Assembly (NCBI GenBank): GCA_947034895.1
Contig: OX344764.1
Location: 46,233,348 to 46,297,347, forward strand
From: Rhytidiadelphus loreus
Taxonomy: Eukaryota > Streptophyta > Bryopsida > Hypnales > Hylocomiaceae
Length of the DNA: 64,000 bases
Reading direction: 5' to 3'
Position 1 is the first letter of the stretch, and every line of letters begins with the position of its first letter. Made by a program: the position numbers and the translations under genes. Below, piece after piece: positions 11,801-23,737 of the stretch. The notes beneath the pieces are model-generated. The model ran no database searches, had not been told where the DNA came from, and worked only from the letters and a program-made list of their open reading frames with translations.

Positions 11801-11961
11801 ATCCAAGGCCTTCGATAGGCCGTCCAGAGGACGGAAAGGCCGTCCCAGACCACGAACAGGCCGTCGCGAGGATGGGTAGGTCGTTCCCGACTAGGGACAT
11901 GCCGTCGAGGAGACGGGCAGACCGTCCTCCTGGACAGCCTTTCCGTCCAAGAGACGGGTGT
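11801..11961 (+). repeat. Array B of the 20-bp self-complementary repeat
   Basis: About eight degenerate 20-21-bp units of the type aggCCGTCcagagGACGGaa, the same unit as arrays A and C. It is followed at 11971-11993 by TTAATTACCCACCC...GGTAATTAA, which resembles the TTAATTACCC...GGTAATT segment after array C at 16444-16474. No clear TATA box follows here. Confidence 0.85.
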
Positions 11962-12479
11962 GGGCGCTTAATTACCCACCCTTGGTAATTAATCGAACAC
12001 AACCAGGTTCTAGGGGTTAACTAATTCTAACCTAACGGGTGACTAAGCGTAGGTCCATTGTGCCTTCCAAGCAATGGATCTTTTTTCCTAAGTTCCTAAT
12101 TTTCGCAGGTGACAACGGAGTTGCCCCGATTGGCGAGGAAATAGTCCAAGCTAACTGTCCCCTAACGGTAACCTACACGGACTACTACCGAATCTATCCT
12201 AATCTATGGGAATCTAAGGTTGATCGACCTTTCCTAACATTGGGGGAGGATTCCTAAGTCCCGTCCATGGTTTCCTATGTCGATTGGATGTGCTTAATTT
12301 CTTGAGGTAGTTGGCTAACGGGACTCCTAAACTTAATGTTTCTTCTCTATCTAATTTTAACTCGTGATTCAACTTAAATTCCAACTTAAAGTAGACCCTT
12401 AGTTTAACTCTTCGGGTTTAGGCTAAACCTAATTTCCACTTTGGTTTCCTAACTTAACCGGTTGTTTGCTACTCTAATT

Positions 12480-12790
12480 TATCTTCTAATCTAATTAATC
12501 TTCCTCCTAATTTAATTTATCCTCTAATTTAATTCCCTTCTAATCTAATTTGTCTTTTAATCTAATTTAATTGACCTCCTAATTTAATTTATCCTCTAAT
12601 TTAATTTCCCTTCTAATCTAATTTGTCTTTTAATCTAATTTAATTGACCTCCTAATTTAATTTATCCTCTAATTTAATTTCCCTTCTAATCTAATTTGTC
12701 TTCTAATCTAATTTGATTGATCTTCTAATTTAATTGCTTCCTTCCCCTAATTTAATTAACCTTTTAATCTAATTTTTCTTTTTACTTTCT
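12480..12790 (+). repeat. Tandem repeat, ~72-bp period, CTAATTTAATT-rich
   Basis: About three nearly identical ~72-bp units built from shorter TCTAATTTAATT/CCTTCTAATCTAATTTG words; the best copies lie at about 12500-12720. The flanking sequence is made of the same words in a less ordered way. Confidence 0.85.
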
Positions 12791-14107
12791 ACCCTTGACC
12801 CTACGTCTTTATCACCTAAGGTAATTTTGATTTGCTAATTTAACCTTAACTCCTAATTGGATTATTTTGTCCTAATCTAATGTTTAACTTCTTGGTTGAA
12901 TTTTGACCCTAACGGTTACTAATCCCTAGTCCTATCCTATCCTGTTCTACCTTGTTTTGTAATCTAATTCCTATCCTATCCTATTCTAATTTGGTTGCTT
13001 TTACGGTCAACTTCTATGTATGAGACGGGTTTAGATACTTTTAGCCCTATCGATAAACTTCTATGTCTAAACTTAAGGTCCACCCTAATTCCTATTTGCT
13101 AATCGACATTAATCACTACTTAACAGAATTTAGCACAAATTAAAAGAAAAGCACTGGGGATTAATTTACTGACTCACCTGATCGTTGTTGGCATGCGCGA
13201 CATTTTCCTCCATACCTCCGGCCGCGTGCTCGTATTCCATAGTCGACACGTATTTTGAAGTAGTAAAATGCCTACGGCTTAGTCCTTGGCGAAGTAGTAC
13301 ACTCTAAAGACCCTTAATGGTCCCTTTCTTTCTCCTTATCTTCCCTTCTTTTACTCCCACACTATTCCACCAACTCTTAATCTTCTCTTACGCTTATGAC
13401 GCTAACCCATGGCAACTCTAACTACCCACTTACATCATCATTCCTTTGCATCATCCTAAACCTTGCACCAATGGTCACTAATCCTTCCTTAGATTTCCCC
13501 CTTTATCTTATCTCTAAACTATTGATCTTCTCCTTCTTCTCCTTCTTCTATATCACACCCTTGCTTGCTTGTGCCTCATTCATGGCGTGTGCGGTTTAGT
13601 TTGAGAGGTTGAGGATGTGGTTTGCAGGGCGCCGCTTGGAGCTTGTCTTTCTCTTTTTCCCCCCCCCCCTCCCTTTGACTGACCCACCCTCCCTTGGATG
13701 TATGTTTTGTTTGAATCTTTTTTTTTTTTTTCTTTCTACCACCCCGAAGCCCCTGGACCAACTCCCCGAAGCCCTTGCCCAACTCCCCGAGGCCCTGTCC
13801 AACCCCCCGATGGCTGGCTGGGTGCCCGCTGGTTGGGTCGCCCACTGGCTGGGTCGCTCGGCTGGTTGGGTCGCCTGCTGCTAGGATGCCCCGCTGGCTG
13901 GGTCGCCTGCTGCTGGGTGTCCGCTGGCTGGGGTCCGGTACCTGGCCCTGGCTGGTACTCGGCTCTGGTTGGCTGGCCCTGGTTTTTTTTCACTTCCCTC
14001 CTTAACCTCGAGTTCCCGTATGGGAACCCACTCAACTAAAACTAAACTGGATATTACTTATTGCGGACAAGGTGAAACAAGGCTAGACTAAATGTAAGGT
14101 TTTCGAA

Positions 14108-14411
14108 GTCAAAGCTTCGCCGTTGGGGGATGACTGAACGTTTAACCAAGCTATCTCATGGCGGGGGGGGTTCTTCCGCCTTTCTACCACCTAGGGGGTA
14201 TCTTGGGAGCTAAACTTTAATTTTTCCCAAGAAAATCTTGGGAACTAAACTTTGGAACTTAGACCTACCGGGGTCCAAAGCTTCGCCGTAGAATCGGTTT
14301 TAACACCGACTTTAGGACTTGCAATGGGTTGAGGTTCAAAGCTCCGCCGTCTAGGACTCGTTTTAACACACTCTTTAGGACTAAGGGGTCACAAGGTCAA
14401 AGCTTTGCCGT
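14108..14411 (+). repeat. Four copies of a CAAAGCTTCGCCGT motif
   Basis: The motif GTCAAAGCTTCGCCGT and close variants occur at about 14108, 14272, 14335 and 14396. The last three are spaced about 60 bp apart, with TTTTAACAC...CTTTAGGACT between them, so they form a degenerate tandem repeat of ~60 bp. Confidence 0.6.
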
Positions 14412-16095
14412 CCCCCGAAGGATGGGGTCCACACGTCAACAACAAAGAAGAGGGTTACTATAGTTAGATTTTTCTTCCAAAGCACACGTACACACAAGAT
14501 AGTAACGTTAATAGACTTATGCACCAAAGGCCCCCCAAAGCGGCATCGCCAAGGTACAGTGGGGGGTTACTCTGGGGTTAGTGCACGACACAAGATAAAC
14601 TTCACTAAAAACTCTTCAAACGTGACCCAAAGATATTCAAAAGAAGACACACAAAGTACATGTGTACGAGAAAAAGGACTCCAAAAACCTTAAAAGCTGC
14701 AAATAGAACAACAACGGAAGCCAAAAGTGCTCCAAAAACACCGTAGAGGTTTTTTGGCCTAAATGCCAAAAATTCCAAGATAACTTGGACCCATGGACCC
14801 AAAACAAGTATTGGGGGTGTTTTGGGAGAGAGAAGGGCCCCCTTTTATAGGTTTTCAAGGGCCCACTCCCCCCCTCGACGAGTAACCTCATCTATCCGGA
14901 TTTTCACCTAATTTTGGATTTTACACTGGTCCTAACCTCTAACTTTTGGAGTTTAGCTCGGAATTGCAAATGGATTGCGCCAATGGCTTCAGAATGCCAT
15001 TTTTAGCCTAAAAAACCCCCCATCCCCTATTTCTATCACAAAACCCCATCGGAAACTAGTGCCAACTGGAGCCAATTAAAAGGGTAAAAACCTAACTTTT
15101 GGAGTTTACCTCTTTTGGCTTGGGTAACTAGCTAGGGTTGTTGGGGAGGCTCTAGGGAGTAAGAAAAGGCTCCTTGATGTCTTCGTTCCAACTTCGTACG
15201 CTCCCGGGACACCGGTCAACCTCGCAAAGATCCTGCTGTAATTATTAATTGGGGGGATGTTGTCAGTTTCGGCTGCTTCCCGCTATTGGAACACCATGAA
15301 ATTTGTCGGGGCGCGTTATTAACATAAAAGATGCTAGTCTAATTTTTAGTGAGATTTTACCGCGGCCTGGGTATTTTCCATGAATTTCCCAACGTGGCCT
15401 TTGGCGGTTGACTGCTCGGAAAAAGATCCTTTGGAGATTAGAAAAAACCGAGACTTTTGGGGGAACCTCTCATGGAGTCCCCCAAGCCACGTGCCAAGTC
15501 TTAGGCTATTCTGGCACACAGTTGGTGGCGAGGTGAAAACTGACTTCGGTTGAATCACCGGCAGTTAGGGAATCTTTTACATGTGAGGGAATCTTGGCGA
15601 ATGGGTTTTGCCGTGGACATCCCGACATGTTCCAGATCCGAGAACACTATCCGGCGGCTGTGGATTCCTCCATGCGGCCTGTCTGGGACAAGTAACACCT
15701 GCAAGCTAACAATTTGGATTCCTAATGTTTCGTCGGTGGAATGGGGAAACTAGAACCTATCTTTGGAGATTTACGTGGGGACCTCCTTCACTCTCCTAAG
15801 ACTTAATTTAGCCTATCATGGTCACATGCACTAGGTTTTGGGCTATTTTGGGTAAGTTCCCAGTAGCCCTCTTGTTTCCCACTAATTACGGGTTCTAACC
15901 TATATACAAGTGGGTTTTATGGGTAATCTATGGATAAAAGGCTATTTATGACCAAATGCTATACTGGTACGTGACATACCTATTTTGGTTCTACACTCTT
16001 TTTTGGACTTTTTGTAGTACTTTATGCGTTAATTTGTAATAAACTAAAAAAAAAAAAAACAATGAGTCCCAAGTGACAAATTTGGGGCTCACAAC

Positions 16096-16290
16096 GGGCA
16101 GGCCGTCCAGGACCGGATCCAGGCCGTCGAGGGGACGGGTAGGCCGTCCAAGGCTAGATCCAAGCCGTCGAGGGGACGAGCAGGCCGTCGAGGGGATGGA
16201 AAGCTGTCCCCTCCCACATCCAGTTCGTCGAGGGGATGGACAGCTCATCTAGAGGACGGAAAGGCCGTCCGTCGAACTCTCGGGCGGCGG
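16096..16290 (+). repeat. Array C of the 20-bp self-complementary repeat
   Basis: About nine 20-21-bp units, for example aggCCGTCgaggGGACGGgt, the same repeat as arrays A and B. Less regular CCGTCC/GGACGG elements extend to about 16416. A TATA box follows at 16481. Confidence 0.85.
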
Positions 16291-16480
16291 TGTAATCATA
16301 CCCCGAACTTGGAGACGGCGCCCCGAACCCGTTGACGGTGTTCTGACCCTGTGCCGGACGTCTGTGGATGGATCGGTTGTCCATTCCAGGGCCGTCCCCC
16401 GCCCTGGACGGTCTGGATTCGGGGGGGATGGGCTGATTAGGTGTTAATTACCCTTGCTAACCGGGTCGGTAATTGGGGGG

Positions 16481-16486
16481 TATAAG
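16481..16486 (+). promoter_or_regulatory. TATA box of the RING-H2 gene
   Basis: GGGGGGTATAAGTGAC lies just downstream of array C and 213 bases before the ATG at 16694. The spacing is close to that of the TATA-ATG pair at 9421/9220. An intron acceptor-like TTGTGCAG at 16676-16683 suggests the leader may be spliced. Confidence 0.5.
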
Positions 16487-16693
16487 TGACATTTTTTTCA
16501 CGTTTGCCCTTGCTTCCTCTTTTGAGTTGCACTGTCCTAGCTTGAGAAAGCTTCGCATTGCAATTTGAAGGGAAGTGTTATACATTTGGCATTGTTTTGC
16601 CACATTTCAGTTGCCTTCACGCAACAGAAGGCAAAGCAAATTGTCATTGTATTCGCATACAGTATCATGTGTGTCATTGTGCAGGTATCAAGA

Positions 16694-18842
16694 ATGGATG
16701 CAAAGGATGTAGCAGGAGGTTCGGGACCTGGAGGTGACCCCCCAGGTAGAAAGAAGAGAGGAAATAGAGCAACTTTGGATTGGAGCACACTTAATGCCCC
16801 AGCAATTATGGCAAATCCTGGGTGGTTGGAGGCAGAATCACCATGGACAAGAGCAACATGTCGGCGGTATGTAGATTGGGCCCACATCAACCGCCATTGG
16901 CCACACGACCGGTATGAGGTGCACGTGAAATCTAGCATGGTAAATATTGACCAGTGCATCCATCCGCACTTCAAGAAGAGGATGATTGAAGTGTCATTGG
17001 CACTTTGGGGTTTAAGATCCAAGAAAAACGGGACACTTTCATTGTGCCAAATGGCATATGCGGAGGTTTTTCTTGGCAAGGATGTGGATTGGAGAAGCTT
17101 TTTGGGCAGACAACGTGATAACAAGTTTCCAAATAGAACTCGCCACATTGCACCAAATCCTGCCGTGCCATTGGTTGGTACTCAAAATGTGCAAATGGAT
17201 GTGGTTCCACCCGTAGAGCAGCCAAGGACGGAGTTGATGGAAGTAGAAGTTGGTCAGAGCAACGGTGCAAATGTCAACCAACAAGATGTGATTGGTGGAG
17301 TTCAAGCTGACAGTGAAGAACTAATTCGCTTGCGCCAATTAGTACAAACATTGCAAGCGGAAAAAGAAGAAGCGCTACGACAACATGCAGTAGAGTTGGA
17401 AGTTCAAAGTGCAAGGATGCGGGCCCTTGTAGATGAAAATGTGCGCCTCATCGCACGTGAAGCAGAGCTCATAGAGCGCGACAAGCGGTTCAACACAAAC
17501 TCAATTCCACCACTCGATGTTGTAGTGGAACGTGCTACATACGGGGCAGACGAAGACAGATCAGGCCCGAGCAATACACCTGAATTTGTGGTGCGATCAC
17601 GGACCATTTTTCCAAGTGCAGAAAGTACCACGTTGGATATTATGTGTGCACAAGCTGAGCGAGTTGAAGCAGAGGTTGGAAGTACTCGCACAAGCATGGA
17701 AGAATTAACAAATGCCATGCGTGCTTTGGAACTCCGTGCCAACAACGCTGAGGCAGATGTGGCGGTGTTGACTGCAGCTCGGACAGACATGGAATAGACC
17801 ATGACCGCAATGAGTGCTCAAAACATGCGGTTGGTCCAAAATCCTCAGAAGGAACAGATGCTGTTTCAAATGTGCAACATGAAGTTGACATGCAGCATGG
17901 CGCTAAACGAGGCTGAGCAAATGCAGCGTGAAGCGAGGAGAGTGGGTGCGGAATTCAATGATGGCGGTCAACGTTATTTTGGCTTGACCTCGTGGCCTCA
18001 GGTGGAAGAAATGTTCACCGACGATTTGCCAGTGTTCGTCGAGAATTCAAGCATCGATTGGAATGCCCATGCAGACTTGGAATTCCAGTACAATATCGAG
18101 CGCCACCGATACGGGCCACCCAACCGCGATGGCATTACACCACTAGTGTGGCCTTCTGTTCCAGCTTTTGTACAAGATGGAACAACATGTATAATTTGCC
18201 AAAAACCGTTTGGCCCAGAGGGTGGATGGAATCTTGGTACATGTGGCCATCTATACCACCCCGTGTGTCTCATTCCTCACATGGTCACCAGAAAGAGATG
18301 TGTGCAATGTAGAGCTCCATTTCATGCACGACTGTACAAAACGTTTGGCCTTCAAGACCACATGCCTGCACATTACGAGTACATTGAAGAAAATTTACCG
18401 AGCCTCGGTAATAGAGTACATTGAGGGTCAGATGTGACATGGCTTTGGAAGTGGGGCCACGACAACCGACACCTCCTGGCAGGAACGATCGCTGAGATAC
18501 ATTGGCAGAGTGACGCCCAAGTGACAGAGGTGATCAGGAGGGTGTTTGGACTTTGGAGACGGTGATCCAGGGCGTCGACTATATTTTGGTCAGATTGCCG
18601 GTGGACATTGGGACCAAGACCGCTCTATTTTTGTGTGTGCGCCACATCCACAGCGCATCATGTTTAACTCTCAAGGCATGCCAGTCGGATTTGAGGGTGA
18701 ACTAAGTTTTGAGGAACAAGTGACGTACATTGAAGACAATACCTTCCATGAGCCAGCTCTCGTGAGTGCCATTTATTCCCACTTACATAATAGATATGAC
18801 ATCGACGTATTTAAGCTTTTGACGACTTTGCAATCGCGATGA
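16694..18842 (+). pseudogene. Coiled-coil plus RING-H2 protein, degraded
   Basis: RING-H2 proteins usually act as E3 ubiquitin ligases, with two zinc ions held by Cys/His. The chosen start is MDAKDVAGGSGPGG at 16694. An N-terminal basic region (about residues 1-150) is followed by a long Glu/Arg/Leu coiled coil (about 17310-17960). The RING lies at about 18188-18330: CIIC, then CGHLYHPVC, then CVQC, giving C3H2C3 spacing. The frame carries TAG at 17795-17797 and TGA at 18422-18424 but stays open after each. A frameshift at about 18546-18570 then leads to a final segment ending at 18842. The protein would be ~710 residues. I do not know a named family with this layout. Array C and a TATA box upstream suggest a mobile-element gene, possibly one that captured a RING domain. 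Confidence 0.7.
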
Positions 18843-21124
18843 GAATTGCAACAATTTTTGAGAAACAGCATAGCACGAGGCGTTATAATCGAAGAAGTAG
18901 AATAGATAGTTTTGGACTAGATTGTGTATAACTAGATAGATGTATAGAATTAAATACCGGAAGTTGTACAAAGCGAACATATGTAATTATATAAAGCCTT
19001 TATTAGTTTACTATGTACTTCAGCGGATTTATAAAATATGTACATTTATCGTTTTCTTTCCACCTTGTGTATTGTTGCTTCGCCTTTGTCTATTTTTGTA
19101 ATCTATTGGACCTTTTTGTAATAGTATAGAAGAAGCTTGTATGCTTAGATGGTAGGTAAAAGAGTGTTCTATCTTTATTTTGGGTGTTGCCCTAAAGTCC
19201 GAAGTCCATTTTTTGGCCCAAACCACCCTAAACCACCCCTTTTGCTATGTTCACCTATGAATTAAATTTTCCAATTTTTTTTTTAATCGAACCAAAGGAT
19301 CTTGTTCTACACTTGTCTTGGATGACGTGATAAAAAATTTGTGATGTTTGACCGTATGGATTGAAAGTTATTAGCATTCGAAGTAAAAGCTCCAAATCTA
19401 TTTAAAGAAGTTGCTAGGATTGCCCGCTCCATAGAAAAATCCATAACTTTTCCATTCCTAATCCAAATGGGATGAATGAAAGCCTCCCATTTAAAAGAAA
19501 ATATAATGCAACTAGAAAAAAATATACAAATTTGTATTTCATTTTTTTGTGGATTTTTTTGTCTACCCGGAGTCCTGGACCACCCAGTGTCCCGATCTCC
19601 CCTGTTTGAGGTTATTCCGTTATTGTGGCATATCCCTAACCCCTTGCTCCTAGGCACCGATTGGAATAGAAATTGTATTATGAATAAACTCATAAGTTTA
19701 TATATCATTCTATTTTATCAATCTTATGAAAAAGTTTTCAAAAGTTTGAGTAAAAAATGAGATCATGGGAGCCTATCGAAAATCCATTTTGTCCCTTGTA
19801 GCAAGGACAATGAGAGTATGTTACTGTAGGGGCTAAGAAATAAAAACAATGGAAATTCTTTACCAAAGCCTAAAATAATAAACAAATTATTTTATTGCTT
19901 CATATTTGGTGAAATCTCCTTTAAGTCTTTAGAATTAAACCCTAAATAATTCACGTTTTGTAACTTCTTTTCTATTAGTTTGAATCTTTTTTAGTTGGAC
20001 ACATGATTGACTACGCCCTCATTTTTTTTTTAAATCCAAAGTTTACAAATTAAAGTATTTAACATTTTCCATTTTTTCTCAAATGGCATTATGGAAATCA
20101 AATGATCAAAGTCTAATATCATGCAATTGCTAACTTGATAAGGTCACGCTACATGAAATTTATTTGAAAATCAATTGAAATAAATGACTTTATGAATGGC
20201 GATCCTATACTTGAAAGTCTTAAATTGAATACATTCTATTTTTTTTTTTTTCATTTCATTTCAAGGTGAACATGGAGAAATCAGAAATGCCCACTTGGAT
20301 TTTTTTGGGGCAATAATTAGCATAGGGCCTACATAGCTACATGGATTAATATTTTTGAATTTCTTGCCATATAGTCAGTGTAAAATCAATTTAGCAACTT
20401 CTCTAATTAGAAATTCAATAACAAACTTTAATCCCTAGAATCCTAGATGCCCAAGGCATGTTTTGAGCTTCTACAAATTTGCTCTAAATTGAACAAAATG
20501 TCAACATTTTGATTAGGTGACTAGGTGTATCAATTAAAAAAAAATTGTAACCGTATAAATTCAAACAAGACATGTTAGCAATCTCATAGGTTGCTAAAAC
20601 ACAACAATATCACTTATAGAGTAAAAGATTATAATGTTTGAACATGAGGGTGTTAAAACTACAAAAATGATGTGAAGTCTTCCAATCCTCTTTTCAGTTT
20701 TCACAAGTAAAATTTAAAAAAATTTAGACCAAAAATATATGAGGTTAAATTGCCTAACATGTATAACCCCAAACAATTTATGGCTTTTAAAAGTATACTC
20801 CATATTTTTTTTTTAATTTAAAAAAAAATTTGAATGTGATTTTTTCTCCAAGATCTTGTTGTGTTTTTGAGGCACATTTCCAAAAGCTCTCAATGCTACA
20901 AGAAGTCAAGATTGCAATGGGTACCCTTGCACAAAGTCTTGAAACGATAAATCACTATCATTTATTTTTAAGAATAGACTATTGATGCTATAACTAGACT
21001 TCAAGAAGAACTTCCTAAAATAGCAACTTGGATACTACTAAAAATAGCAACTTGGTTAGGTTTTATTTAACTTCAAAGTTTTGCCAACACTAGATTTGGG
21101 TGCTTCGGGCATTTAGGCAAAAAA
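18843..21124. other. AT-rich spacer
   Basis: No coding region recognised. 18900-19030 probably holds the 3' untranslated part of the RING-H2 gene. 19330-19400 belongs to the dispersed repeat also seen at 3060. The rest is AT-rich. Confidence 0.5.
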
Positions 21125-21600
21125 TCCAATCCCACCCGTCCAAATGCCCGTCTATTTTTCCGTCCACAAAACCGTCTAGTTACCCATCCACATGCCCGTC
21201 CACTTACCCGTCCACATGCCCGTCCAGATGCCCGTCCACATGCTCATCCAGATGCCCGTCCACCCGCCCGTCCAGTTACCCGTCCACCCGCCTGTCCAGT
21301 TTTCCGTCCAAATACCCGTCCATCACGCCCGTCCAGATACCCATCCACACAACCGCCCACCCTTCCGTCCACATGCCCGTCCAGATGCCCGTCCAGTTTT
21401 CCGTCCACAGACCCGTCCATCACGCCCGTTCCGTGCCCGTCGACGGAAGCTCGCCCGTCCAGCGCGCTCGTCGACGAAGAACGTCCATCCATTTCCGTAG
21501 TTTTCATCCTCTATCAACGGTTCTCGTCCAGATTTCATCCTGACGGACGCCGGGGTTGAATCCTCACGTCCGTCCGAACATCCTGACGGACGGACAGGAC
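21125..21600 (+). repeat. Array D of a ~12-bp CCGTCC repeat
   Basis: About thirty degenerate units of the type gcCCGTCCacat / ccCCGTCCagat at 21130-21440, followed by looser CCGTCC, GACGGA and TCGACG elements to about 21600. It is rich in G and C within AT-rich surroundings, and lies about 450 bases upstream of the dioxygenase gene. The unit differs in length from arrays A-C but shares CCGTC. Confidence 0.85.
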
Positions 21601-22056
21601 GTAACGGGGACAACCCTGATGCATGGTCGATGGCCAGCCTAGCTGGATCCACGACAGCCCTGGTAGCGGGTTCGTTTTTGAGCCTCCTTGAGCATCGGGG
21701 GCGGTTGGTTGTGGCCCTGGCTGGCCGCGTGTGACTGGTTTGGTCTTCGCCATGTTGCTGCGTGGGTCCTCCCTTCCCGTCTTGTTGGCTGCCTTCCGTT
21801 TTTGTCTGTCCCCCGCCAGGCCACTTGTGGCTGGCGCGCTTTGTCCTTCTTTCTCTTCTGGCAATGAAACCTCGGTTCCATTTGTTTCAAAAAAAAAAAG
21901 TGTGGTATTTAATTCATTGAACCCACATTGGATGCCAGAAGATTGTGATGACCTTAACCTTTTCCAATTATGATTAAAAATTGGAGTCTATAAAGTCTTC
22001 AAAGTTTATTTAGGACAATAGTTCTAAATTAATTCATTCTAACTTGTACAGAAAAA

Positions 22057-23737
22057 ATGGGCCCACTCAACCCATATATGGATGAGTACATGGTTGCCCT
22101 ACACAAAAACAACCCAAAGCAGAAAGTAAGACTCTACTCTTGCAAAGTGTGTCATTGCCACACTATTCAGGACGTGTATGAGCATGTCAAGGGAAAGAAA
22201 CACGAGTGGTTGGCAAGCATTCAAGATGCTTTGCCAAAATTGCATTGCTCCGGTATTGGTGAGTACACTTCGCTTTTAAATCTTCAAATCTATAACCTTC
22301 AATGCATTTTGCGAATGTTTTATTTTTATGTTAAAAAAATAAACAAACTACAGTATCAATTTCATTTTTTCTAAAATTCTGTCTACTTTGCAAATCCTTT
22401 TAATACATTTGTTTATATGTGTTTATACTTTGAGTTTACATTTTAAATAGACAGAAAGAGTCATTTTAATTTGTATTAAGTGTTGTTTTAATTTTTGCAA
22501 CAGATTGGCTGGACAAAACAAAAAAAGTTTTTTATTGTGACATTTGCTAGTCAACTTTACCAGTAGCCCTAGAGCAGCTACAAAACCATGCTTCAAAGCA
22601 TGTCATTACTGTTGCCGACCCTCCTCTCAGCACGCCTTCAACGTACGTGGGTCCTACACAGTTTTCTGTGGACAATGTATACAAGATTGTAAGGACCAAA
22701 GAGTTCTGGAAGAACTATGTTCCTAAACCAGAAGATCATAAACAAATTCATTGTCTAGTATCCGTCCGGGATCTTTCTGGAGAATTAGTCTATCTCATGA
22801 ATGGAATTTTTTCCCCAGATGAGTTACATTTTTTAACAAAGGAAGCAGAGTGGCTGGAACAACAAGGTGGAGCTACAAAAAGAGGGGAGAACAAACATGG
22901 AAGTCGGATGGTCACTTTCGGTGTTCGCCATAAGTACGGACTGCTGGCTTGGTAAGTTTTAACTCTTGCTACAAATTATTTTTTACATGCTTTTTTACAG
23001 TTTGTTAATTATTAAAAGGTTTTATTTGTCAAGTTCATTTTTAATTTACCACGTTTTTGTAGGTACAAGCATGTGAATCCCGAATGTTACACCCGATCGG
23101 ACAAGTTTGCCAAGGTCATGGCAGAGGGCTTAAGAAATATTTTCCCTTCTGTTTTCCAACATCTCGATTCTATTCGTACCATTGAGGGGGTGGAATCCCC
23201 GGAAAGTCGCATTGGAAATTCTCCATTCAATTGTTTGGCCATAAAAAAAGACTACAACGTCAATGCACATTTGGACGACAACGACTTTTCTTACAACTTT
23301 TTCTTGTGGATCGGTCGGAGTGGTAAGTCTACTATTCTTATGTTTATTTTTTTTGAAGTTTATTTTATTGCAATACCTAGAAAGAAAACACATTTCTAAA
23401 AATATTTATTATTTTTAAATATTGGACAGGTACTATGAGAAATGGCAATGGTGTTCGATTTTATCTTCCAGAGTTGGGAAGGTTTTTTGAGCCTCAAATT
23501 GGAGACGTTATGATAATCAAAGCCAACAAAATTGTGCATTGCACAAGAAGTATCGGTAAACCTGGCCAATTTGGTGTGGCCCTTTTCTTGCAGACGTCGT
23601 TGATTCATTGGTGGAACACTATTATGGGTTATGTAGAGAAATTAGAGAGAGGCCAAAGATTAGACCAGAAGGCAAGAAAAGCAGCGATCCAATGGGTGGA
23701 GAACAACTGTATGTATCAATTATACATAAGTGAGTAA
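22057..23737 (+). pseudogene. Zinc-finger 2OG-Fe(II) dioxygenase-like gene, possibly TET/JBP type
   Basis: Four exons are proposed: 22057-22258, 22504-22951, 23063-23322 and 23430-23737, all with GT-AG borders and compatible phases. Exon 1 encodes a C2H2 finger (YSCKVCHCH...EHVKGKKH). Exon 2 begins a second finger (FYCDIC), where TAG at 22548-22550 interrupts the frame. The C-terminal half resembles a double-stranded beta-helix dioxygenase: iron ligands would be the HLD of NAHLDDND (His 23268, Asp 23274) and the His of KIVHCTR, with FFLWIG and RFYLPELGRFFEPQIGDV as core strands. The basic 2-oxoglutarate-binding residue usually found after the distal His is not obvious. TET/JBP enzymes oxidise 5-methylcytosine or thymine and occur with transposons in some fungi and algae. 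The dioxygenase fold is likely; the TET/JBP placement is an inference. Only one defect was seen, so it is a recent pseudogene or a gene with a sequence error. Confidence 0.6.

Larger units (their letters stand above)
11994..16095. other. Possible retroelement interior, no domains recognised
   Basis: Long stretch between arrays B and C with no recognisable protein domain. It holds a 72-bp tandem repeat, a low-complexity GCTGG/GGGTCGCC tract (about 13740-13985), G-runs (14163-14170) and a four-copy CAAAGCTTCGCCGT motif series. Composition is intermediate. The arrays at both ends suggest element boundaries, but no long terminal repeats or target duplications could be established by eye. Confidence 0.35.

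Noticed and set aside
13609..14039. Pro/Gly/Trp-rich ORFs on both strands.
   Set aside because: They result from low-complexity GCTGGGTCGCC-type repeats; frames on both strands are equally open.
21100..21543. Pro/Ser-rich ORFs across array D as a structural protein gene.
   Set aside because: Open frames occur on both strands because the repeat unit lacks stops and is a multiple of three; no conserved domain or flanking gene structure.
21125..21600. CRISPR array (regularly spaced repeats).
   Set aside because: The units are 12 bp with no unique spacers, in a plant-like nuclear context; this is a degenerate minisatellite.
5493..23737. Possible altered genetic code with TAG read as an amino acid, given TAG inside several ORFs.
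   Set aside because: TGA also interrupts frames (2130, 18422, 38181), and genes here also appear to end in TAA, TAG or TGA. The telomere-like repeat and transposases are of land-plant/streptophyte type, where no such nuclear code is known. Decay of element genes explains the stops better.
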